Shown: one piece after another, positions 4,823 to 9,772 of the stretch
How the letters are laid out: every line of letters starts with the position of its first letter
How positions within the stretch are numbered: position 1 is the first letter of the stretch
DNA from: an uncultured Candidatus Saccharibacteria bacterium
Lineage (GTDB): Bacteria > Patescibacteriota > Saccharimonadia > Saccharimonadales > Saccharimonadaceae
Length of the DNA stretch: 9,772 bases
Direction: 5' to 3'
Assembly (NCBI GenBank): GCA_946997535.1
Contig: CAMPVQ010000015.1
Location: 1 to 9,772, forward strand
Translations under genes and position numbers: made by a program
The notes under the pieces: generated by a model
What the model saw: the letters and a program-made list of their open reading frames with translations, nothing else
Database searches by the model: none
What the model was told of the DNA's origin: nothing

Positions 4823-5185
4823 ATGAACCAGCTACAGAATGCCAAAGCTATCTGCGACACGGTGGAATTTATAGCTAGCACCAATGAGGGCGACAGCTCC
4901 CTCAAGTCATTCAGTGGTGATGTGCATGGCTATCTAGAAGATCACTTCATTGTACTACAGCGGCTGACGACCTTAGGCGCGAAAATATCGCCAGAGCCGT
5001 CGGAATACGAAATCCTACTGCAGTGCTTACATATCCTAACCAGCGACGAACAGCCCTATGGCGTGAAAGCCGCCATGGAGTTTAGCCGCATATACAACCG
5101 CGATGTACTCAGTAGAATAGATACCTCACTAGAAGAGGCGCGTAAATTACTGGGGAGAGTCATAACTCTAGAACACGAATCATAG
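4823..5185 (+). CDS. Hypothetical helical protein
   Basis: This 120-residue protein of unknown function starts behind AAAGGAG (4808-4814), eight bases before the ATG. It looks almost wholly alpha-helical, with an N-terminal helix (LQNAKAICDTVEFIAS), a Gly/Ser/Asp loop, and further helices to residue 115. There is no membrane segment, signal peptide or recognised motif. The size and helical make-up resemble small phage accessory proteins that bind host factors, but nothing specific can be said. It is in the same orientation and run as its neighbours, so it is probably co-transcribed. Confidence 0.65.
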   Translation: MNQLQNAKAICDTVEFIASTNEGDSSLKSFSGDVHGYLEDHFIVLQRLTTLGAKISPEPSEYEILLQCLHILTSDEQPYGVKAAMEFSRIYNRDVLSRIDTSLEEARKLLGRVITLEHES

Positions 5186-5197
5186 GGGCAGTGAAAA

Positions 5198-5245
5198 ATG
5201 TACGAAATAGAAGACATTTTAGGATGGGAGGACTTAAATGATTAG
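5198..5245 (+). CDS. Possible 15-residue leader peptide
   Basis: A short frame ATG 5198 to TAG 5243-5245 encodes MYEIEDILGWEDLND. It runs over the GGGAGG ribosome binding site and the start (5238) of the next gene, so ribosomes translating it would stop eight bases inside that gene. That arrangement suits translational coupling. Its own upstream GGGGCA is a weak ribosome binding site, so translation is uncertain. Confidence 0.3.
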   Translation: MYEIEDILGWEDLND

Positions 5246-5570
5246 AACAACTAAAAAGTATAACGCCGGCTTCACTATCTATGTGTTTTGCTACGCCAGT
5301 TTTAACAGCCCAGAGACCGCCTTGGTGGTGATACGCGACAACCTGCGCCGGATATGCTTTCAACGCGGGTTTAAGACAGCCAACGAAGCATATAACTACG
5401 CAAATAAAGCCGAGGCTATCCTGTCTAATGTTGCGCCAACTGAGATAATAAAACGCTTTTTACTAGCCAGTGAATTCGTCAATCAGGAAATTAACATTGC
5501 CACATGCAATTTCACAAAAGTATTTGATGCTAATAAATTAAATGATAAATTGGAGGATTTATGTTTTTAA
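5238..5570 (+). CDS. Hypothetical protein
   Basis: This 110-residue protein of unknown function starts behind GGGAGG at 5225-5230. The N-terminal 35 residues look like beta strands (GFTIYVFCYASF, ALVVIRDN). The rest is helical, with NEAYNYANKAEAILSN (residues about 48-63) and EIIKRFLLASEFVNQEI. The first part recalls small single-domain phage proteins of the form 'strand-strand-helix with FxTxxEAxxxA', in which a fixed Ala-rich helix follows the sheet, but I cannot name a family. The stop overlaps the dCTP deaminase start by ten bases, so the two are co-expressed. Confidence 0.65.
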   Translation: MIRTTKKYNAGFTIYVFCYASFNSPETALVVIRDNLRRICFQRGFKTANEAYNYANKAEAILSNVAPTEIIKRFLLASEFVNQEINIATCNFTKVFDANKLNDKLEDLCF

Positions 5571-6037
5571 GCGACAAAACCATTAAGGCCAGTAAATTGG
5601 TTGTACCGTTGAAACCAGAAAATGTCTCACCGGTTAGTGTTGACCTAACGCTTGCCGGCGAAGGGTTATCAGAAGACCACCACGCAATAATGTTCAATGA
5701 GCTAGAACTTGCTCCGGGTGAGTTCCTGCTGCTATCTACTAACGAAACCGTGCGAATACCGAATGGTATAGCGGCTATCGTCAAAGGTAAAAGCTCGCTA
5801 GCCCGCCAAGGTTTAATGGTTGAGTGTGCCGGATTTGTTGACCCTGGATTCACCGGCACAATTACACTAGAAGTCAAGAACTTGAATAGACAGCGCAAGC
5901 TTACACTTAAGAAGGGCCAGAAGATTTGCCAGATTGTATTTATGACAGCCGAGCCATCCGAAGCGTTATATTCTGATGAAAACGGTCACCACTACCAAGG
6001 CCAGAATACCGTAACCAAGAGCGTGCTGGATAAATAA
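5561..6037 (+). CDS. dcd: dCTP deaminase / dUTPase-family enzyme
   Basis: This 158-residue protein of the trimeric dCTP deaminase/dUTPase superfamily would convert dCTP to dUTP, and possibly on to dUMP, to feed dTMP synthesis. Motifs in order are GKSSLARQGL (76-85), CAGFVDPGFTGTITLEVKN (89-107) with the catalytic-type Glu104 in TLE, KICQIVF (121-127), and the C-terminal YQGQ (145-148) that closes over nucleotide. The DPGFxGxxTLE form is that of Dcd rather than plain dUTPase. The basic residue before SS is Lys77, as in bifunctional enzymes, where many monofunctional ones have Arg, so bifunctionality is possible. It is shorter than typical bacterial Dcd (about 190). GGAGG lies six bases upstream. 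It is the last gene of the + strand block. Confidence 0.88.
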   Translation: MFLSDKTIKASKLVVPLKPENVSPVSVDLTLAGEGLSEDHHAIMFNELELAPGEFLLLSTNETVRIPNGIAAIVKGKSSLARQGLMVECAGFVDPGFTGTITLEVKNLNRQRKLTLKKGQKICQIVFMTAEPSEALYSDENGHHYQGQNTVTKSVLDK

Positions 6038-6045
6038 CTCAGCCG

Positions 6046-6095
6046 ACCAAGCCATAAAACAAAGCGACCCGCCGATGCGAGCCGCTTTTTTGGTT
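6046..6095. terminator. Bidirectional terminator between convergent blocks
   Basis: AAAGCG (6061-6066) pairs with CGCTTT (6083-6088), and CGC/GCG (6070-6072/6077-6079) pair inside with two mismatches and a CGAT loop. The + strand continues as six T (6086-6091). The - strand continues as CGCTTTGTTTT, giving a U-rich tail after the same stem. ACCAA upstream and TTGGT downstream can extend the stem. It would end the early + transcript and the late - transcript. Confidence 0.75.
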
Positions 6096-6101
6096 GTCTA
6101 G

Positions 6102-6353
6102 CTATTTGCTTGGCTTGTCTTTGCCGTTGTCACTCGGCTTAAAGAAAGTCGTGTAAATCGTAAACAATGCCATGTTGAAGCCAGATACCAATGCGCCCCA
6201 AAGTGTGGCACCAATTGCAGCCCAATCCAATCCCGTGCTTAGTCCGCCCGAAGCAACAAGCGATGCTAAGAATCCGCTGATAAAGCTAAATACACCCGCA
6301 GCGGCAATCTTGCCCCACTGCTCCTTAGTTGGTAGTCCAAAATTGTTAAACAT
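6102..6353 (-). CDS. Holin (r1t-like, two membrane helices)
   Basis: This 83-residue small membrane protein would form the membrane lesion that releases or activates the endolysin. Helix 1 spans about residues 17-37 (AAAGVFSFISGFLASLVASG) and helix 2 about 44-70 (WAAIGATLWGALVSGF and onward). They are joined by a short Gly/Ser/Asp turn, and a charged C-terminal tail (KPSDNGKDKPSK) follows. Size and topology fit class II holins. The Ala/Gly-rich first helix and the tryptophan at the start of helix 2 resemble the phage r1t holin family. The start follows AAAGGAGA (minus strand, 6362-6369). It lies just downstream of the endolysin gene and is the last gene of the - strand block. Confidence 0.8.
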   Translation of the reverse strand: MFNNFGLPTKEQWGKIAAAGVFSFISGFLASLVASGGLSTGLDWAAIGATLWGALVSGFNMALFTIYTTFFKPSDNGKDKPSK

Positions 6354-6371
6354 CTAACATTCTCCTTTAAA

Positions 6372-7334
6372 TTACTTAAAAATTCCCGCGATTTTGTCCA
6401 CTAACTTCTGCAGCAGGCCAAGAATCTGTTTTAATAGGCTGTTGTTATATTGTGCGACATTAGCTATTTTATCCAAAGTTGGGTTGCTAACCGTCTCTTT
6501 TTTATCGTTTTTACCGTCATTTGTGCCAACAGCTGCTGGCGCTGGAGATTGCGGCGTTGCCGGCGCCGGTTTAGGCTGTTCTACGGGCTCCAAGTCCACT
6601 GCATTGACACCGTTCCTTAGTCCATGGTTAAAGGAATACTCCGTGAAGTAAAATGTTGAGCCGGCGAACTCCGATTTAGCAAACGCCACAAACGCCTCGC
6701 CATTATGGAATGTTTTCACTGCCCGCCAGTTCGGCGCTGAGTCTAAATCCCATAGATTGTGGTCACCCTTCAAACGAAAAGCCAACGGCTGCTCTAGCTT
6801 CACTACTACGGCCCTAACTGGAGCTGGCTGAGGAGCCGGCGCAGGTGCTGGAGCTGGCGCAGGCGCTGGATTACCACCATGCAGCTTCTGTTCTGCCAGC
6901 GCCGCTATCCGACCAATGTCATAGTTCCCTGGGCAGTCAGTACTCCGCCAGTGCTTATGCGGATACAACGGTAACTTACCGTAAAAGCGCCAAATGTCTG
7001 CCACTAGCTCAGCCACTACATCATAGTCCTCGTTGCGACAACGTGGGTCACATTCAATGCCAATAGTTGTTAAGTTGGCTCCCCAATTGCCAGCATGCCA
7101 AGCAGTATCCTTACAATTCACTAGGCAGTACACCGTGCGATTAGTGCCGGTTGCCACGTAGTGTGCTGATACCTTTGACCGTGGATTACACAACCAATTA
7201 ACCACCCCCTCCACTTTAGGATTTTGCCGCGGGTCACCCCACCAATGTATTGTAATACCGGATATTTTTCTGCCGCTTCGCCCTGGCGTAAAATTCGGTG
7301 AATTACGATTCTTTATTTCATTGTAGTTGCTCAT
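6372..7334 (-). CDS. Endolysin, N-acetylmuramoyl-L-alanine amidase
   Basis: This 320-residue protein cuts the bond between muramic acid and L-Ala in peptidoglycan. Residues about 22-150 form an Amidase_2 (AmpD/T7-lysozyme-like) domain: His30 in ITIHWWGDP, His80 in DTAWHAGNWG, and His126 plus Cys134 in PHKHWRSTDCPG give the usual zinc-site layout. An Ala-Pro linker follows (155-173). Next is a beta-rich module (about 175-250), probably an SH3-like wall-binding domain, then a second Pro/Ala linker. The last 35 residues (286-320) form an amphipathic helix that includes SLLKQILGLLQKLVDK. The start at 7334 was chosen because AGAGAGG lies six bases upstream; an in-frame ATG ten codons earlier has no such site. 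It overlaps the previous stop by four bases (ATGA). Confidence 0.92.
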   Translation of the reverse strand: MSNYNEIKNRNSPNFTPGRSGRKISGITIHWWGDPRQNPKVEGVVNWLCNPRSKVSAHYVATGTNRTVYCLVNCKDTAWHAGNWGANLTTIGIECDPRCRNEDYDVVAELVADIWRFYGKLPLYPHKHWRSTDCPGNYDIGRIAALAEQKLHGGNPAPAPAPAPAPAPQPAPVRAVVVKLEQPLAFRLKGDHNLWDLDSAPNWRAVKTFHNGEAFVAFAKSEFAGSTFYFTEYSFNHGLRNGVNAVDLEPVEQPKPAPATPQSPAPAAVGTNDGKNDKKETVSNPTLDKIANVAQYNNSLLKQILGLLQKLVDKIAGIFK

Positions 7335-7732
7335 TTTACCTCTCTTGTATATTGCTTGCGCCACGTGTTCACTATGTCTTCTATATAGCTATTGCCACCG
7401 TGCTTCTTGTACTCATCAAACGCCTCGTCTATAGCTTTCACCTCTTGCGGATGGGTACTAATCAACACCAATATCTCGTTGCGTCTAGTGTATATGTCGT
7501 TCTTAGTGACCAGATTGCGTAGCTCTTCAATCTTATGACTTATATCGTTGATATTGTTGTTCTGCTGCACGATATGCGGTATTCCCTTTATATCCCGCTC
7601 ATCCAGCTCAGACATCAACGATTTGATTGTCTGCTTAGTTATTCTCTTCCACCATAGTTTTATAACTCCCAGAATTGTGCCTACAGCAGTTAAAGTTGAA
7701 GCTATGGCTATTATAATTTCATGCGGCTGCAC
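7331..7732 (-). CDS. Membrane-anchored lysis-region protein
   Basis: This protein is 133 residues from a GTG start at 7732. The site AGAGAGG (7740-7746) lies seven bases before that GTG but only one base before an alternative TTG at 7738, so GTG is preferred. Residues about 4-26 (HEIIIAIASTLTAVGTILGV, then IKLWW) form one membrane helix, followed by a basic KR cluster. A polar and coiled-coil-like part comes next (about 50-80, including ISHKIEELRNLV). The C-terminal segment reads HPQEVKAIDEAFDEYKKHGG and NSYIEDIVNTWR. That GGNSYxxxxxxxW ending is typical of small membrane proteins between tail and lysin genes in Gram-positive phages (recalled). It may be a holin or holin-regulator partner of the endolysin. 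The function is inferred from position. Confidence 0.7.
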   Translation of the reverse strand: MQPHEIIIAIASTLTAVGTILGVIKLWWKRITKQTIKSLMSELDERDIKGIPHIVQQNNNINDISHKIEELRNLVTKNDIYTRRNEILVLISTHPQEVKAIDEAFDEYKKHGGNSYIEDIVNTWRKQYTREVK

Positions 7733-7749
7733 CCCCAAACCTCTCTATA

Positions 7750-7775
7750 ATAAAAACGGTTCTTGCGAACCGTTG
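7750..7775 (-). terminator. Rho-independent terminator between tail fibre and lysis genes
   Basis: On the - strand, AACGGTTC and GAACCGTT form a perfect 8-bp stem with a GCAA tetraloop, followed by TTTTTATTA. The + strand has no T-run on the other side, so it acts leftward only. It lies directly upstream of the ribosome binding site of the membrane protein gene, so the lysis genes need readthrough or their own promoter. Confidence 0.8.
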
Positions 7776-7784
7776 CTTATGTAT

Positions 7785-7874
7785 ATTATACCACCTAAGA
7801 GACTACAATGGGGCAGACACTCCATAAACTACCCTGTTTACTATTATACACTAGTTCTCTTGATTACTTGCCAA
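7785..7874 (-). promoter_or_regulatory. Region with two TATAAT boxes downstream of the tail fibre gene
   Basis: Perfect - strand TATAAT boxes lie at 7848-7843 and 7790-7785. Neither has a good -35 at 16-18 bp; TTGGCA lies 20 bp before the first. A small hairpin (TGGGG/CTCCA, about 7809-7824) lies between them. Transcripts from either box would meet the terminator at 7750-7775 almost at once. Promoter activity is uncertain. Nothing coding is seen here. Confidence 0.25.
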
Positions 7875-9683
7875 TTATTCCACCCGCACCCACATGTAAA
7901 TTGCCTGATATGGTGGCATATTTTCATGAGATTCGCCTCCACCAACAGGTTCCGTATGCATAGTACAGCGAGTCCCAACACTACGACGTGTTGCGAGTAC
8001 CCAAGTGTCGCCATCTGTCAAATCAGTCTCGCAAATAGGGTGTGAATGTGATGGTATCTGGTCAAGGGTCAAGGTCACTCTTTTCTTACCACCACGTTTG
8101 TTAGGTGCGCTAAAGTCGTAATCGTCAGGGTCGACACCCACTGGCGTTCTACCTCTTCCCCAAGCCTCCCATTTACCTCTGTAAATCGCTTCTACCTGTG
8201 ATGCTGTTTTTAAAGTAGTAGACATTATTACTTGCCCAATGTGTGATGGCATTAATGGTTGTTCATTGTTGTATACATAGCCATCCACGCCAATACGGAA
8301 AATTGGTTTGCCAATAGTGGCATCGTTGGTCATTACGGCATCGCTTAATTTGTCTTCAACTCTAGCCTCAAAATGCCATGTTTTGTCGCTACTAAGGTTT
8401 AGCACCTTACGCTTTGTTTTGTAGTGCCCATTATCGACTTCTATATCATCACAAATCTGCCAATCACTCCAGTCACCATCGCTCTTATAACGATATTGCA
8501 CACTCTTAATTGCATTCTTTGCCGTTCCGTCTACCTCAAGCGGTGAATACTCACCAGATACAAATACGCTGAGCTCATTGTCAACATTGCCTAGGCGACT
8601 AGTTTCTGCGCGAGCAGTTGGCTTATTATAATCTAAAACTGTTATATCAGTATAGTCACTAGTGCTGTCCCCTCGGCTATCTACGGCTGTTACCTTAAGT
8701 CTACGTTGCCCCGTGTCAAAATCGCTGCCGAAGTCTGAACCACCAAGCACTATGTTATCGCTATCTGAACTAACTGACGTACGTCCGGAAAATTCAGCTA
8801 TGTAGTGAGCTATATAGGCACCCTTGTGTCCATAACTAGGGTCAGTTATAGACACTTCTAAGCTAGACAGTCCCTTAACCAGCACTCCTTTATTCCCCAC
8901 AATGGATGCCACAGTACGATTTGCGTCCTGATAAGAGTAACTAAACGAAGATGGCGCAGCATCCACTATATTGCATGTACGGAATGTATGAGTCCAGCCT
9001 TTCTCCTGCCAGCCTGAACCTTCCCACTTCATCGAACACACGACAAAGCACGCCTTCAGCTGAGTTTTATCTGCAGCTTTGCTGTAAATAAACGCGCGTT
9101 CTTGTTCGGATAAATCAAACGTGCAACTAGTAGCATTGTCCCCTGGCCAACGCTCAATAGGATGAGCTATATCCTCGTCTATCTCTAGCTTGCACTTCAC
9201 TGAGTAGCCCCCATTGTTATCAAATGTTATGGTCGGGTTTTCCTCATCAGTAAAGTCTGGCGCATCTCTAATCTGTAAAATCTGAGCCGGCTGAGCGGGC
9301 TGAACAGCTAGCGGGTCTAGCCCCCATGAGCCATCGCCCCGAGCATTCACGCCGTGCCCATAAATCCCCGCTTCAACATGTATGCCAAACCCACGATTGC
9401 CTTGAGCGTCGTGCCACATCCGTTTTGTGCCAGTTAAAAGCACCTGTCCGTTATATGCCTTAATCCGTCCAGCGCGCCAATCTTGGCCATCAACACTAGC
9501 CAAAATGTTATTGTAGTACACCCAGTACCCATCGCGACCACCACCAGCTTTAAGATTAAATGTAACTTCAGTCCAGTTCTCCGCTTGGTTTGTAGCAGAC
9601 ACCCACCATTCAAAGTATAGGTTGTTTGGGTTAGGGTATCTTGCTCCCGCACTATTTGATGTTATATTACCACTACTAGCCAT
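7875..9683 (-). CDS. Tail fibre / tail tip protein (DUF859-like with tail-collar-type C-terminus)
   Basis: This 602-residue structural protein probably sits at the tail tip and contacts the host. Residues about 1-125 (MASSGNITSN, then WRAGRIKAYNG and GFGIHVEAGIYGHG) resemble the N-terminal sandwich of streptococcal siphovirus DUF859 proteins. The middle, about 130-470, looks like consecutive Ig/FN3-type beta domains (TFDLSEQ, LEVSITDPS, LKVTAVDSRGD). The last 130 residues begin MPSHIGQVIMSTTLKTASQV and include GKWEAWGRGRTPVGVD and LDQIPSHSHP. The protein ends GGGESHENMPPYQAIYMW and a few more residues, which is the familiar C-terminal domain of phage tail-collar/baseplate fibres. No signal peptide is present. 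The start follows ACGGAGGAATAA, so it touches the stop of the upstream gene and is translationally coupled. Receptor specificity cannot be read from the sequence. Confidence 0.85.
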   Translation of the reverse strand: MASSGNITSNSAGARYPNPNNLYFEWWVSATNQAENWTEVTFNLKAGGGRDGYWVYYNNILASVDGQDWRAGRIKAYNGQVLLTGTKRMWHDAQGNRGFGIHVEAGIYGHGVNARGDGSWGLDPLAVQPAQPAQILQIRDAPDFTDEENPTITFDNNGGYSVKCKLEIDEDIAHPIERWPGDNATSCTFDLSEQERAFIYSKAADKTQLKACFVVCSMKWEGSGWQEKGWTHTFRTCNIVDAAPSSFSYSYQDANRTVASIVGNKGVLVKGLSSLEVSITDPSYGHKGAYIAHYIAEFSGRTSVSSDSDNIVLGGSDFGSDFDTGQRRLKVTAVDSRGDSTSDYTDITVLDYNKPTARAETSRLGNVDNELSVFVSGEYSPLEVDGTAKNAIKSVQYRYKSDGDWSDWQICDDIEVDNGHYKTKRKVLNLSSDKTWHFEARVEDKLSDAVMTNDATIGKPIFRIGVDGYVYNNEQPLMPSHIGQVIMSTTLKTASQVEAIYRGKWEAWGRGRTPVGVDPDDYDFSAPNKRGGKKRVTLTLDQIPSHSHPICETDLTDGDTWVLATRRSVGTRCTMHTEPVGGGESHENMPPYQAIYMWVRVE

Positions 9684-9772
9684 TTATTCCTCCGTTGTTC
9701 TTACAAACGCCCACCCAGCTTGCTCTACCTTCTCGATAGGCACAATCTTAATTGGCGGCATGGATATACGCT
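9684..9772 (-). CDS. 3' end of an upstream tail gene (partial)
   Basis: An open - strand frame enters the window at 9770 and stops with TAA at 9684-9686, directly before the ATG of the tail fibre gene. The last 28 residues visible end KIVPIEKVEQAGWAFVRTTEE. The stop codon lies inside the GGAGGAATAAATG junction, the usual tight spacing of a structural operon. Too little is present to identify the product; by position it should be a tail or baseplate protein. Confidence 0.65.
   Translation of the reverse strand, partial: RISMPPIKIVPIEKVEQAGWAFVRTTEE

Noticed and set aside
5530..5898. 122-residue frame on the - strand
   Set aside because: It is antisense to the dCTP deaminase gene, whose motifs are clear.
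6840..6880. Short GC-rich tandem repeat (Ala-Pro codons)
   Set aside because: It is explained as the proline/alanine linker of the endolysin, not a separate DNA element.
7335..7364. ATG ten codons upstream of the chosen endolysin start
   Set aside because: There is no ribosome binding site before it, while AGAGAGG precedes ATG 7334, which also makes an ATGA overlap.
7733..7738. TTG start for the membrane-anchored lysis-region protein
   Set aside because: It lies one base from the AGAGAGG site, too close; GTG 7732 is seven bases away.
7548..8045. 165-residue frame on the + strand across the lysis/tail junction
   Set aside because: It runs through a terminator and antisense to two - strand genes, and is Cys/Ile/His-rich like other shadow frames.

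Overview
The window is part of a tailed-phage (Caudoviricetes) genome, or of a prophage derived from one. The evidence is dense gene packing with ATGA/TAATG overlaps and strong AGGAGG-type ribosome binding sites. It holds a phage recombination/nucleotide-metabolism block on the + strand and a tail-fibre/lysis block on the - strand. The endolysin (amidase), the r1t-like holin and the tail protein layout point to a monoderm, Gram-positive-type host. The look of the exonuclease and amidase, with moderate GC, would also fit a Saccharibacteria (TM7) or actinobacterial phage. That host guess is inference only.

Layout. Positions 1-193 form a regulatory leader: a palindrome that creates back-to-back extended -10 boxes, a rho-independent terminator, and then a long hairpin ahead of the first gene. 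Positions 194-1011 carry four small early genes: an acidic protein, a membrane-anchored Cys peptide, a 25-residue micro-protein and a basic KGG-motif protein. Positions 1008-2354 carry a recombination pair: an ERF/RAD52-like single-strand annealing protein followed by a YqaJ-type exonuclease that appears to have a HeH/SAP-like DNA-binding insert. Positions 2355-2573 are non-coding and are dominated by a 25-bp inverted repeat that closes a branched fold of about 194 nt. This is the strongest candidate for an undescribed element (structured RNA, cruciform or MITE-like). Positions 2574-3256 carry a small winged-helix protein and a VRR-NUC nuclease. Positions 3260-5570 carry orphan genes, two of which share a repeated domain and a 20-nt exact repeat at their 3' ends. 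Positions 5561-6037 encode a dCTP deaminase-family enzyme that closes the operon.

At about 6061-6091 a bidirectional terminator separates the convergent blocks. The - strand block, read from 9772 leftwards, holds the 3' end of a tail gene, a 602-residue tail fibre/tip protein, a terminator, a membrane-anchored lysis-region protein, an amidase endolysin and a small holin.

The + strand genes would run DNA recombination and repair, dNTP pool control and probably host interaction early in infection. The - strand genes would supply adsorption structures and lysis late. No tRNA, rRNA, CRISPR array, transposase or integrase was seen.
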